Positions 20,104 through 30,139 of a stretch of DNA of 64,000 nt are shown piece after piece. Under the pieces are notes generated by a model. The model ran no database searches, had not been told where the DNA came from, and saw only the letters and a program-made list of their open reading frames with translations. Positions within the stretch are counted from its first letter, which is position 1, and each line of letters opens with the position of its first letter. The stretch comes from Prostheceraeus crozeri. Lineage: Eukaryota; Platyhelminthes; Polycladida; Euryleptidae. The stretch is taken from positions 592,501 through 656,500 of the forward strand of contig CAJQUW010008680.1 in assembly GCA_907163375.1 (NCBI GenBank), in the 5' to 3' direction. A program made the translations under genes and the position numbers.

Positions 20104-20650
20104 ATGAGACGTCACCGTTACACCATCGTCAACATTCTCCGCCACATCAGACTCTATACCAAAATCGATCTCGCAACATTACATCAACAAATTCCAAACA
20201 GCAAGTTTTATCCGGGTCGACCGCAAATGTTAGTGGTGAAGATGAGCAATTTACGAAACCTTCAACTCTTTCCAAACGGGACGGTACAAATTCTCGGCGC
20301 CCTTTCTCATTCATCTGCGCGGTTAATGCGCTTAGAACTACAGAAGCTACTACGTCGGATATGGAAGAGGGAGAAGTGTGTGATGTCGAATCTGACTGTG
20401 AACAATATGGTGACCTCTACTCAATTGACTGAAAATGTATCGTTTTCGAAGATTCATAGCAGCAGCTACAATTTGTGTTATGAGCTAGAACTTTTTTCCT
20501 GCAGCTCTCATTAATTGTTGGAATCCTGTGCATATTGCAATCTTTTACAATAGTAAAGTTATCATTACTGGACTGAAATCTGAAATGCAAGCAGATACAA
20601 TCCTAGACCATTTAATCGACTATGTACATACCCAGCGGATTGTGAAATAA
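20104..20650 (+). pseudogene. TBP-like (TATA-binding-protein fold) gene in Polinton-1
   Basis: The visible protein matches the two-repeat TBP core. In repeat 1, TIVNILRHIRLYTKIDLATL corresponds to TBP NIVSTVNLGCKLDLKTI. LHQQIPNSKFYPGRPQ corresponds to RARNAEYNPKRF, and LQLFPNGTVQILGALS to ALIFSSGKMVCTGAKS. Repeat 2 starts with LTVNNMVTS (TBP IQNMVGS). Within the interval the string NSKVIITGLKS matches TBP SGKVVLTGAKV. The Phe in the strand before the 'NG/SGK' turn, which in TBP inserts into the TATA box, is kept. The reading is broken, with about one break. The gene sits between the PC4-like and protease genes, so it is part of the element and not a chance host scrap. No counterpart is seen in the visible part of Polinton-2. 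Confidence 0.75.
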
Positions 20651-20680
20651 AAACAATTTTTATTCCAATATGATGATGTT

Positions 20681-21142
20681 TTATTTCAAATCATTATAGA
20701 ACGTACAAATCATCTTTTCATTAGAAGATGGGTTACATGAAAAGTTTTGAATAACATATTTAAATCGACGCACATGCAAACGTTTTAAAATGAAGTACAA
20801 TACGAAAGCACCACAAGTTGATGAAAGTGGATGTTGTAGTATGCGCTCATTTCGTTGATATTGACGAGTATGTTTTCTCAACCACTGCTGTGTTGGTATA
20901 TTTGGAAGTTGAGCAAGAGAGTCAAATAGTTCACCGCGTCTGTCTTTTCCAATAAAGATAGCTTTCCAATGTTCACCGCCTAAATTCTCTGACTGGGTGT
21001 TCAATACAATAAAGATGGGATACTGTTTTACTGTAGTTGGTAGGGTATCTAGCGAATAGACATTATCAAAAGCTTTCAACGTAGCTTTATCTGCATTACG
21101 CTGTACTTTAGCTTTAATATCGTAAGCATTCAACCACCTCAT
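20681..21142 (-). CDS. PRO: Polinton-1 adenain-like cysteine protease
   Basis: This is the maturation protease of the Polinton virion, of the C5 (adenovirus protease)/Ulp1 fold. The 153-residue product shows the His block (GGEHWKAIFIGKD), the acidic block (GELFDSLAQLP) and the Cys block (QHPLSSTCGAFVLYFILKRL). The length is normal for the family. It lies just downstream of the major capsid gene on the same strand, as in Polinton-2. It looks whole in frame, although the element around it is broken. Confidence 0.88.
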   Translation of the reverse strand: MRWLNAYDIKAKVQRNADKATLKAFDNVYSLDTLPTTVKQYPIFIVLNTQSENLGGEHWKAIFIGKDRRGELFDSLAQLPNIPTQQWLRKHTRQYQRNERILQHPLSSTCGAFVLYFILKRLHVRRFKYVIQNFSCNPSSNEKMICTFYNDLK

Positions 21143-21183
21143 TAACGATTATAGTGAAGAATCACGTCACGATACTTAGTTAT

Positions 21184-22419
21184 TTAAATATTTGAATCAA
21201 AAACTGCATAAATCAATACATTGATCGTCGAAGCTAGCGTTGTTTTGAACACCAGATCCAAACAAATATTCTGAGGAACGTTAGCTTGACGATAAGGTGC
21301 ACTAATATCACTGTCGGCAGTCAAATCAAATGCATAAATAGTATAACCATTCTTAAACTCTTTCATTGTAGGCCCGTTGGTGTCGTCTGTGTTGTAAAAG
21401 CCAAAGACATTCATATAGTCAACATAGCTGCGCAAAAATTGATAAGAAGAGAAGTCTGGTCTATAGGGCGGTCCAGGATGACTGACACCATTTACACGTA
21501 AAGCAATTTCGCTCAAACTGTTGTGTTTGAAGTTGAAAGGATTCTTCATGATATTGCCATTAAATGCATCATTTTCAACCATTGCTACCATTAGGAGTTT
21601 TGGTGCTTCTGATAGAAATAAACCATCTTTCATAAAACTCTTTTGATATTTAGGAATAGTAAATGTGAGAAGCTTTGCATGTTGAATGGGATAAATAGCA
21701 TTGCTACGGTTAAGACCCTGAGCATGTCCTCTAATTACACTTGGATTAGCTACCACTCGACGAATGTATAGCGTAATATCTTCCACATGGATTTTAAAAT
21801 TGACAACTTTAGCATATGCATTCAACAAAAATTCAGGCTTGTTCAATGTAAGTTTGATTCGCATGCTGGTATTACAGAGTAAAAACTTTGACTGTCTGAA
21901 GAAGTCAAGATTCAGTAGACAATATAGCTGACATACTTTACTATCTTCAATCAAAGCAGATCGCCTTACAAAACCAGCGTTTGTCTCACTATCAAATTGT
22001 GTTGCTTGATCTCTATACCATCCCATTGCTTCCATATGACTCTTTTGTGATGACGGATAAAACTGTGATAGGGCATTGAAATATGCTTTATAGGGATAAT
22101 CGCTTTGCCCACCTTCTACCTGTTGCTCTCCAATAGCTAGAGAAACATCACGAAATAGTGTTGCCAGCGGTAAATTGTTCAGACCAACTTTATGTGTAGC
22201 ATCGATGTTAGTACCATCCGCTTGCTGAATTCTGATCCGCACATCAACCATCGCATAACTTAAATCAATGTAGTCATCACTAGCGCCAGGAATGACAAAT
22301 TCAATTGGGCCAGCATTCTCAGCAGTTCGAGGATGATAATCTACAATACTTGAACTAAGAATATCTGTCTGTGTCCCTTGTTGATCAAACAAACAAAAAT
22401 TTTAAGTTTTACACTCCAT
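21184..22419 (-). pseudogene. Polinton-1 major capsid protein (double jelly-roll type)
   Basis: About 410 residues are homologous to the 426-residue Polinton-2 protein at 59714-60994. Shared blocks include EF(V/L)IPG..D(D/E)YID near the start, NLPLATLFRDVSL(A/T)IGE, QKSHM..MGW and YRPDFSS. The end keeps YTIYAFDLTAD and INVLIYAVFDS. Proteins of this type in Polintons are the predicted major capsid protein. The copy is nearly whole, with about one break near its start. Its neighbour downstream is the protease. Confidence 0.75.
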
Positions 22420-22429
22420 GATTAGAAGT

Positions 22430-22885
22430 TATGACAGCGTCGTCGTTTAGCACGCGATGAAGGATTAGAGCGCCCACAGCGTTTGCGTGAATGCCTTTTC
22501 TTAGATTTGCGTGAAATTCGCCTCTTACCAGCTCCGCGCTGTTTTCTTTTTCTTCTAACATTCATTCGTTTAGGTGCTTTCTTTTGTCGATTACGAGTTA
22601 AGGATTCCTGTAATGTTCTTAAACCGAATTCCTTCCCACGATTTAGTAAAGTACTCTTTATATTTTTCCACTGGCAATATCATTGACAACATCACCAGCA
22701 AAGCCAACAGCATTACTTAAAACAGATCGTTTTAAAGTTTTTCCGACAGTAGATAAGAGAGGAGTTACAACAGATTTCAGCGCGCCAAATATACGGCCTC
22801 CACGTTGACGGCGAGCACCACTGTAAATTGTACCCGCGCCACTTACATAGGAGGGCCGTGAATAAAACGATGCAGTCGGATTCAT
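22430..22885 (-). pseudogene. Polinton-1 small basic protein (minor capsid/core-like)
   Basis: The N-terminus reads MNPTASFYSRPSYVSGAG, followed by RRQRGGRIFGALKSVVTP and a helix VLSNAVGFAGDVVNDIAS. The far end is very rich in Arg and Lys. The Polinton-2 counterpart (60997-61385) has the same layout: GAVKGMMLPTIANVGKSAL, VGLAADVASDAL, then a basic tail. A Gly-rich start, an amphipathic helix and a basic tail resemble adenovirus pVI/pX-like proteins; that is analogy. It is broken, with one or two breaks. Confidence 0.55.
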
Positions 22886-22925
22886 TACTTAAATTTTGAA
22901 CTCACAAGTTATAGTTTTGCATAAA

Positions 22926-23990
22926 TCACTTGCGATCACTTTGATGAAAAATGTCTGCACGACGCATCCAAGAGTTCATACTTGAAGGATAACCGAGCCA
23001 TTTAACAAGACACCATTCTTCGCCTTGATGTTTTTTGCAACGGATGATTTTCCCTACTAAATATGTTTCACTTTCAGTGACTACCTCAATCTCATCACGG
23101 TAAAAGCTGCCATCTATTTCTTCATTATCGTAATCTTTTAACTTGTAAGTTGTGGGAGAGTCTTTTTTATTGATGTTTGAAAATTTCTTCTGTCCAATTC
23201 GGGAGATAACCTTTGTCAAAAACACTCTTCACTTTTGATATGCGAACTATTTTAATATATGCGCCTATTTTTACATCATTTTTTGCATTATTACGCTTAC
23301 GTTGGAATGTTTTACGCACTTCATCTACATTGTCAGCATTCACATTTGCTGGTCTGAGTACAATAGAGCGATGCACAGAGTGATTGTAGGCATGTACCGT
23401 ATCTTGTAGAACCTTTGTCCAATTTTGTGTTAAGTTGGCAGTAAAATGTCGCCACAAGCGATTTTCCAACGTGCAGTTAAAACGTTCAACTAATGCAGCC
23501 TTATAGGCACTCTTTACACTAAACAACTCAATGTCATATCTCTCAAACAATCTTCCCACATGCTGATTTTCGAGCTCTTTTCCTTGATCACTCTGAATTC
23601 TCTTTGGAATACGACCCTCATGAAAAATTGTTTGAAATGCCTTTGCTACTCGTTTCCCTTCTTTAGTTTTTAATGGTTGAACCCACGCATATCGCGAGAA
23701 AATATCAATTACTGTCAAAATAAAATTATATCTCGAGTTATGTTTTCAAATAGAGGCAACGTCACACAAATCTGCTTGCCACTCTTCATCAAAGTCATGA
23801 GTAATATAATGACAGGTACGGCACTTCTTTTTCACTTGTTTGGGGAGTGTATAGGTAGCCTGACCCTTTAACCATTGTTTAACTTGTGATTGCGGAAGAC
23901 CACTCGCTTTTGACAATTTCTTTATAGATGCAAATCCTGGTGGATGTTTTACATCATAGTATATTGACTTTAAAAGTTAATGTGATGACG
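22926..23990 (-). pseudogene. INT: Polinton-1 integrase with chromodomain
   Basis: This is a retroviral-type integrase homologous to the whole copy at 61427-62494. The core shows VIDIFSRYAWVQPLKTKEGK, QSDQGKELENQ and ALVERFNCTLENR around the DDE triad. The chromodomain shows YLVGKIIRCKKHQGEEWCLVKW with GYPSSMNSW. The gene is broken, with about three to four breaks. The same gene order (integrase, Cys-rich, basic, ATPase) is kept in Polinton-2. Confidence 0.85.
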
Positions 23991-24184
23991 ACTGACTCTT
24001 CCTCCTTCTCATGTTTTTGCTTTCTTGCCTTTTTACACTTACAACAGCCACAAGATTTAGCAGATTTACGTTCATGTTCACATTGCTTAGGAGTCTCACT
24101 GTAAGAGCTGGCACAGCAAGTACATGTTGCATCAACATGCTCCTCCGACGGTTCATTAAATGGCATGCAACACATCTGCTTCAT
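23954..24184 (-). CDS. Polinton-1 small Cys-rich protein
   Basis: The 76-residue product starts MKQMCCMPFNEPSEEHVD, contains CTCC and CGCCKC pairs and a Lys/His/Glu tail. It matches the Polinton-2 protein at 62501-62695 (MKKLCCIPCSELPNIHVS, CLSTCC). The conserved parts are the MK-x-x-CC-x-P start and the central Cys cluster, which may bind zinc. The function is unknown. Confidence 0.55.
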   Translation of the reverse strand: MKQMCCMPFNEPSEEHVDATCTCCASSYSETPKQCEHERKSAKSCGCCKCKKARKQKHEKEEESVVITLTFKVNIL

Positions 24185-24185
24185 A

Positions 24186-24904
24186 TTAATAGTCTGAGAA
24201 CATACATTTCTTTGGTGGAGATCTTCTACGTCTATCTCTTTCTCTTGTTTGCCTAGAGGGTATAGATCTACGTCGTTCTCTTCCTCTTGTTTTCTTAGCA
24301 AGTGTGGAAGGAGATGTAGAAGGTGAACTCTTAAACCAATTTCTTGGCATTGTAACACTCCTAATTTTAGGAACAGAATTAACAATTGAAGTAGTACCAA
24401 CTTCTGAAGTAGAATCAAGTTCTTTCAATGTTTCATTATTCAATGCAAATTTTGGAACATCATGCTTTTTCAATAGTTGAAGAAAATATGGCCAACCATG
24501 TGGAACTTAACTTTGTCGACGCTTTCTACGCCTTGCATACTGAATCAAGTCTTCATAACGCGAAGCGCTAATAATTTTATCATCATCTGTAATGATTTCA
24601 TCTCTATCATTCACATTGAGATATGGTTCAATGCTGTTGAAAAGAGCTATTGCATGTGCACGAGATGCTAAAGGTGTAGCAGTCGATACAGAGTCACGCA
24701 TCTTATCCTTCAAACTTTTCAATTCTTCAACAGTTTCTGATTGTAAAAAAATGCGCGATATGGATCTTCAATATGTGCATTTTCATGATAATCCAGTTCT
24801 TTCTTACAAATTTGATTTGCTAGAGGTTGCTTTACTTGCTGTAAAGCAGTCAATTGCACATATTCATCCTGAGGAATAACAATCATGCGATAATAGGAGC
24901 TCAT
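24186..24904 (-). pseudogene. Polinton-1 counterpart of the 214-residue Polinton-2 protein
   Basis: The start (MSSYYRMIVIPQDEYVQLTA) matches MSGFQRMIAIPQEEYIHLTT of Polinton-2. The end is Arg/Ser-rich and probably nucleic-acid binding. Its start overlaps the stop of the ATPase gene by four bases (ATGA), as in Polinton-2. It is broken, with about two breaks. The function is not known to me; the family is conserved beside the ATPase. Confidence 0.6.
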
Positions 24905-25566
24905 AGTTTGTAGATAATCATAGGCTTTTTCAAAATATCACTTCGAAATCTAAATTCATGTAGACACTCTTGTGTAAAATCAATAAATAAGTAACCGTGT
25001 GGTTTTTCAGGTGCTGCTTGAAAAATTTCAAATAAGGCTTTTGAACCTCTTGGCGAAACTTGTCGCGCTAAAATTTCAAATTGACTTCTATCTCGTGAAT
25101 TCCAAAAGATAGCGTAATAGTGCGTATTCAGGTTTCGTGTGCCGGCTTCTTTCCCATCAGGAAACAAATTTTGCGTGATATAGATTATAAAGCACCTTTT
25201 GTGATGTGCTACGCGAGTGAACATATTTGTAACGCCTTTAGAATTCTTGCTTTCCTTCAATAGATCATCCAATACAACGACATCTTTGGACTCTATCTTA
25301 TCAGCTCGAATAATTCCTTCATTTCGAATAAAGCTACGACGTTGAAATTCCTGAAAGAGTGACGGCTGATAAATGCCATACCGCCAAATAACTAGATTGA
25401 TAGGTTCCCTAAACAAATATTTTCTTTTGTCTAGCAAATTCAGAGTGAAAACAGTTTTACCTGCATGGGATGGGCCTGATACAGTCAGAACTTTATCACA
25501 TTGAAGTCTGAAATCCATTTTAATACTTTGAGACTCAACATTTGCATAATTAACGCTTAAAGCCAA
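24901..25566 (-). CDS. ATP: Polinton-1 A32-like genome-packaging ATPase
   Basis: This is an FtsK/HerA-type ATPase expected to pump DNA into capsids. The 221-residue product shows a Walker A (VSGPSHAGKT), a Walker B strand with DVVVLDDLL followed by KESKNSKG, and a sensor-like IIYITQNLFPDGKE. It is homologous along its length to 63336-63956. It looks whole. Its start lies inside the end of the upstream basic protein gene (17-base overlap). Confidence 0.88.
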   Translation of the reverse strand: MALSVNYANVESQSIKMDFRLQCDKVLTVSGPSHAGKTVFTLNLLDKRKYLFREPINLVIWRYGIYQPSLFQEFQRRSFIRNEGIIRADKIESKDVVVLDDLLKESKNSKGVTNMFTRVAHHKRCFIIYITQNLFPDGKEAGTRNLNTHYYAIFWNSRDRSQFEILARQVSPRGSKALFEIFQAAPEKPHGYLFIDFTQECLHEFRFRSDILKKPMIIYKL

Positions 25567-25915
25567 AGATATTACCCAATACGTTGCCCACTACAGGAGC
25601 TAGCATCGGAAGTATTGCTGAAAGGAAACCACCCTTTTGTGTCAGAGTTTTCCTCTTTCTCCGAAGGGTGATTTTAGGATTGGAGATGAATCGTAATTTT
25701 GTAGTATATCGCTTAAGTAACTGTCGTTGTTGTAGTGATAATTTCTTTGTCCACAAACTTCTCACATGAGAAACAATTTCTCGAATAAATTTATCATTAG
25801 CATGTCGTATACCTTTATATCGATGACTTCCCTTCATTCGTTGAAGAGCTCGAATGGATGCAGAAAATTTTGAAGACTTTCGACTTTTACATCTCGCCAT
25901 TTTTCTCTTTACCAT
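25550..25915 (-). CDS. Polinton-1 basic protein with C-terminal hydrophobic segment
   Basis: About 121 residues begin MVKRKMARCKSRKSSKF and stay strongly Arg/Lys-rich to TLRRKRKTLTQK. The end is GGFLSAILPMLAPVVGNVLG, a Gly/hydrophobic amphipathic segment. This layout resembles DNA-condensing core proteins or membrane-active minor capsid peptides of adenovirus-like viruses; that is analogy. The start could also be the second ATG at 25900. It overlaps the ATPase gene by 17 bases. Confidence 0.5.
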   Translation of the reverse strand: MVKRKMARCKSRKSSKFSASIRALQRMKGSHRYKGIRHANDKFIREIVSHVRSLWTKKLSLQQRQLLKRYTTKLRFISNPKITLRRKRKTLTQKGGFLSAILPMLAPVVGNVLGNIFGFKR

Positions 25916-26280
25916 TGTCACAACTTGAGTTTTCCATATTTGCATAGGTACTAACTTTTATGGCAGAAGTGACTCTCAAAATAAGCTATATCACAGTGGC
26001 TAAATTGACAGAGTTGAATACAGCAGCGTATGAAACAGCGCTGGCAGAAAGTATGCTTACATCTCTTAAAGATGCGTTTTCACTTTCATCCTTTCGCTTA
26101 CATACATCACACATACTCGTATTTTCACTCTTACTAACAACTTCTAAAGCAAGTCTTTTGACGACATGAACTTGCTAGCCTTTTCTAAATAATAGACGCA
26201 TGTACAGAAGGAATATACTTCGAGAGTAAGTAGACATAACTCGAAAACCAATTGTGTTACGATCAAGTACCATTGCATCT

Positions 26281-26763
26281 TTAAGTTTCTTTTATAGAAA
26301 GTTGAATGTGAATATGTGAAGTTGTTTCAATCACTAGACTGCTACCATGATGGTTAAATGCATCAAGACGTTGAGCAATTTTTCCCATATGTCTTTCAAA
26401 AAATTCTTCAGGATTATCTACAACTTCCATTGAATAGGAAGCAAAGTGGAAGAAACGATCTTCTACCTCTTCTTTACCAAAATGACTGAAATGAATTTTC
26501 GCAACTAATCGCGCCATTACAATTTTTTTAAAATAGTGTGGTAGTATCACCAATAGCTGATTTGATGTTAATCTCATCTTTATGAAATGTTTTATGAAAT
26601 GATTTATGAAATCTTGAATAGTCCATTTTAAACTTTGCATATGAAAACGCAATGTTCCACAATCATTTGAGAAAGACATTGTCATCCTGCATCTATCCCT
26701 CCAATTGCATGAAAAACAGCAAGTCTTTACATAAAGCTTTAATTGAATGACTTCTTCAAGCAT
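26281..26763 (-). CDS. Polinton-1 protein with a domain also seen in the polymerase N-terminus
   Basis: The 160-residue product has an N-terminal Cys cluster (CCFSCNWRDRC). Its middle and end include FFERHMGKIAQRLDAFNHHG and SSLVIETTSHIHIQLS. The polymerase N-terminal region has a similar stretch (LKSNIDKFNERDSGLIFDGV). Both fit the pattern I-x-x-x-(L/I)D-x-FN-x-x-(G/D)S-(S/G)L(V/I). It may be a stand-alone paralogue of that N-terminal domain. Its function is unknown. No counterpart is seen in the visible part of Polinton-2. Confidence 0.45.
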   Translation of the reverse strand: MLEEVIQLKLYVKTCCFSCNWRDRCRMTMSFSNDCGTLRFHMQSLKWTIQDFINHFIKHFIKMRLTSNQLLVILPHYFKKIVMARLVAKIHFSHFGKEEVEDRFFHFASYSMEVVDNPEEFFERHMGKIAQRLDAFNHHGSSLVIETTSHIHIQLSIKET

Positions 26764-26927
26764 GCATTACAAATTTTGGGTTTGCAACAAATAAAATATA
26801 TACAGTTGGTAACTATCATACAGAGAGCAATGAAAACCAAACCTTACTTTGGCAGTGTTGAGGTAAGGAGGAAAAGAACATTGATTATGAATGTAACTAC
26901 TACAACGAACATTTGAACTGGGAACAC

Positions 26928-27343
26928 TCATTCCTTGAAACGTTTCGTAACTTCATGATAGTGTTGATTAACTCTACTATCCCAAGGTGGAAGTAGAATA
27001 TCATTAATGACTAGATTAGGAAAAAGCTTTCTCTCCTTGGAGAGATCATTACAAAAGATACGTACAGCATTGAAGGCTGATAGCCATCTTTTAAAGTCAA
27101 GAAGAAGAGCACTTTCACTAGGAAGACCAAAGTCTTGTAAATATTGTTGATTAAGTCCATGAATATGTTTTCTCGCCCATCCGTCAGCTTTGGGATCACA
27201 CTTGGCATGATGATGATAAACACTAACAATCTGATATGAGCAATTGTCCATGGCAATAGCACTGAGCTCCTGTACAGGTTCACCCTCACAATCCATAAAG
27301 ATGATGATGGATGACTAAAAAGAAGATTACATAGTTTTACTCA
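26928..27343 (-). CDS. Polinton-1 DEDD-like exonuclease-fold fragment
   Basis: The visible frame starts with IIIFMDCEGEPVQELSAIAM, a beta strand ending in D-x-E like the first motif of DEDD (DnaQ-type) exonucleases. WARKHIHGLNQQYLQDFG and a second strand with FNAVRIFCNDLSKERK follow, the last carrying the D expected for motif II. A splice-acceptor-like ttctttttag lies just before the exon, so an upstream exon is likely. The end lacks a clear third motif, so activity is uncertain. Confidence 0.45.
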
Positions 27344-27357
27344 TCGGATGAAAAATC

Positions 27358-28279
27358 CTATAACATATTACAATATGAAGAAGTGCAACGATGCTGTTCA
27401 CGACAAAATACACAAATAACATGATGACAGCGAAGAAGTAAAATGTATCTGATAAGACCACGTCTACGACACTCAAAGCACATAAGCGAATTGTCATAAG
27501 GTAGAGATAGGAAAGGATTAGCGATTCTCCTTCTTTGATTTGCGTTTTCCGGTAACATTCTTCTCTGACTTGTGCTTCCCACCGCTCTCGTTGAGGATTT
27601 GATCAATAATGTTATTAACATCTGGCTGCTTTGGTATATATAGGATGGATTGAGTATGCATTGCTATAGAGGCCAATTTATTATCCTTATGATAACCATA
27701 ATATAGTTCACTTATTGTTAAACGAATATTCCAAGTTCCTTCTGCGAGCTCTTCACATCTGATGGGTGTTATTTGTTCTCCATCCTTTCGATAGTAAGAA
27801 CACCAATGCGATAGTGGTACAGAAAGTCGTTCACCTTCCCATATCTTTTTATATGGTGTATCCTTGTCATCTCTCGCTCTCCACACTTCGTCAAGGGGAG
27901 TAGGGATATCCATATTTAGTGTCACAAATTCTTCAATAATGTCAAGCTGGCGACATATGTATGGAGCTACAGGAATGATGACGTAGTCTCCATACTGATT
28001 CCTCTTCACACTCACGTCTGTGGAAGGGATCATTCCCGTTTCCAGTGCTATAGCATGATCGAAATAGCGCATGCTTTGTCTAAATTTACGGTGTAGGATT
28101 ATGTACCTGTGTTGTTTCCTCCACCGGTCTTAACTGTAGATGGCTTGATGGTAGCGAACCTTGCACCGTCTGGACATCAGCATCTAGTCTGGTAAGTGAT
28201 GTAGAAGCCTGAAAGCGGAAAGATGCGATTAGGTAAACACTCAAGAAAGGAGGTGGAGGGAAGTTTTCCGACTTACCAT
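27358..28279 (-). pseudogene. Polinton-1 multi-exon gene with RING-like zinc finger
   Basis: An ATG (28279-28277) is followed at once by gtaagt, with an acceptor at 28209, the same ATG-only first exon as the polymerase gene. The main part carries ALETGMIPSTDVSVK and a Lys-rich stretch. The last part carries CFECRRRG, RCHHVICVFC and CTSSYC, spaced like a RING finger (C-x2-C, C-x-H, C-x2-C, C-x4-C). It may be a ubiquitin ligase or a bare zinc scaffold. The gene looks broken or has an exon layout I cannot resolve. It lies at the right end of the element, transcribed inward. Confidence 0.45.
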
Positions 28280-28371
28280 TCTAGTTCAAAAGTAGGATAG
28301 ATGAGCTGAGAGAACGCGGGTCCGTCACTTATACGACTCAAGATAGAATGATTGCCACTCTAAAGTCTCAT

Positions 28372-28379
28372 TATTTATA
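28372..28379 (-). promoter_or_regulatory. TATA box of the RING-like gene
   Basis: On the minus strand ctctataaataatgag gives TATAAATA, about 95 bases before the ATG at 28279. It lies near the inner edge of the right terminal repeats. Confidence 0.45.
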
Positions 28380-28439
28380 GAGAAATGTATGATTCTCATT
28401 GGATGATGATCCTCATTGGACAATAACATCAAGCTGATT

Positions 28440-28860
28440 CCAAATCTGGTCTCCGTTTACCCATCCGAGCCTTCGTTCCCCGCTGGAGGTGTGTTTTTGG
28501 AAAATTCTAACTCTGTCGTTTTTCGCCAATTTCCCAAATCTTAAATGGCGTCTCACATCTAAACGAAGACAGATATGAACAAGCCGTTTCTTTCACTGAA
28601 TTTGCCTCACTGTTAGATTTCAAACGAGTTATTGCACGACTTTCTACGATCTCTAGAACCAAAGTTGGAAGCAACGCTGCCGAGGGGGGGGACGTCCCAA
28701 AAATTTTTTCTCTCCGATGGAACTGGAAATCACCCTACCGATGCAGAATTTGACGCTGAATCCGAATCTGACCTCCGTTTTCCCATCCGATTCTCCGTTT
28801 TGGCTCTACAGCCCAATACCATCCCAAATTCGCCGTTAACACGTTAAACATCGCCGTTAA
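28440..28860 (-). repeat. Polinton-1 right subterminal and inner TIR segment
   Basis: Read on the minus strand, 28860-28720 continues the right TIR and matches the left arm (gattcggattcagcgtcaaat, gcatcggtag). The inner part, with a C tract (ccccccctcggcagcg), ttccaactttggt and gtcgtgcaata, matches Polinton-2 at 51,950-52,145. Confidence 0.7.
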
Positions 28861-29403
28861 CATAAAAAGGGCCGTTAAACATCGCCCTAACACGTTGATG
28901 CATGTCGGTTGTACGCAGTGGTCTCTCGCGCCATTAAAGTATACTTTGGATTTCCAGGGCTATCAAAACACTACTGTCATTGAATTTGGTATCAGAGTGA
29001 TCTTTGTGAGGAGCTGAAGCTTTTTTGAGTGGTTTGGAGCTTGGATTGGATTATCTTTCATGGTATTTTCAATTGTTGTCTCCAGCTACTGAGTTGTGCT
29101 TATCGCCTGGTCTTGCAACTAAACTTGGTTGGATTTACCTATTGTTCCAGCAGCGATCTATAAATAGCTCCTGTGTCTTCGGTGTATACAGCACAAGTGT
29201 TGGATCCATCGATCACAGTCATTATCAACGTCACTTCGAATCTATTTCGATATCTCTTGTGTGCAGTCGGTGTGTTGAACGGGTGGTATTGTCATCCGTC
29301 ACTCAATCAGCTGTTATCAACGACCTGTGGCCACAACTCCTGCCCAATTTATCTTGAAATATCGATTTTTGTGCACGTGACTGAAACGAAGCAATACGTC
29401 ATA

Positions 29404-30130
29404 ATGTTCAATGAACCAGCTGATTCCATGTCCTTTAGCAGTGTGCGGAAGATGTCTGACAGTGACATGAAGAAATTGACAAAGCAACAACTTGTGCTAA
29501 TTCTGAAAGAAGGCGTTCAACAAGCTGACTCTCCTGTGGTTCAGCCCATTGACACGCAGATCATTAAAACTGCAGTCGCTGAAGCTGTGGCCGATATCAA
29601 AGCTCAGCTATTACTTGAGAGTAGAAAGCTCATTGGGGAAGCTGAGAGCAGATTTGAAGCCAAAGTTCAATCTCTTTCTGAAATGATGTCTGAGTCACGT
29701 TCTTCAATCATTGAAGAAATCTAAAAAGAACAACCTTGTAATTTTTGGATTGAATGAATCTGATTTAGACTCAGATGGAAATCGCACTAACGACAAAAGT
29801 GCAGTACTTGGCTTGGTCTCTAATGTTGGTCTTAGGGACGAGGTTAGGGTTCAGAGATGTTTCCGTCTTGGTGCGAAACGGGAAAATAATTCGTCTCGTC
29901 CAAGACCTTTAAAAGTTGTTTTTTATTCTGAGTCTGAAAAGCTTTTGTTGTTGAAAGCTTCTTCAAAGTTACGTGCAGATCAAAGATTTCGACGAGTCTT
30001 TGTTAACAACGACCTAACTCCAGAACAGCAAAGGCATGAAAGTTTATTGCGCCTTGAATTAAAGCATCGGCGGGCTTTGGGAGAAGACGTCTTTGTCAGG
30101 CGAGGAAAAATTGTCTCTCGTACTGCATGA
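29404..30130 (+). pseudogene. LINE-B ORF1
   Basis: The first part (MFNEPADSMSFSSVRKM onward) contains a coiled coil with KLIGEAESRFEAKVQSLSEM. After a frame change near 29,715-29,725 the globular part follows: NLVIFGLNES, VQRCFRLGAKR, RRVFVNNDLTPEQQ and a basic end. The pattern 'NLVIFG ... (F/Y)R(L/I)G' matches LINE-A ORF1 (NIIVSG, DIYRIGRN). Confidence 0.7.
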
Positions 30131-30139
30131 CGACCATCC

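Noticed and set aside
20104-20650. Host TBP gene copied by retroposition into the Polinton
   Set aside because: The sequence is far from canonical TBP, has no poly(A) or target duplication, and fits tightly between Polinton genes. A host origin long ago is still possible.
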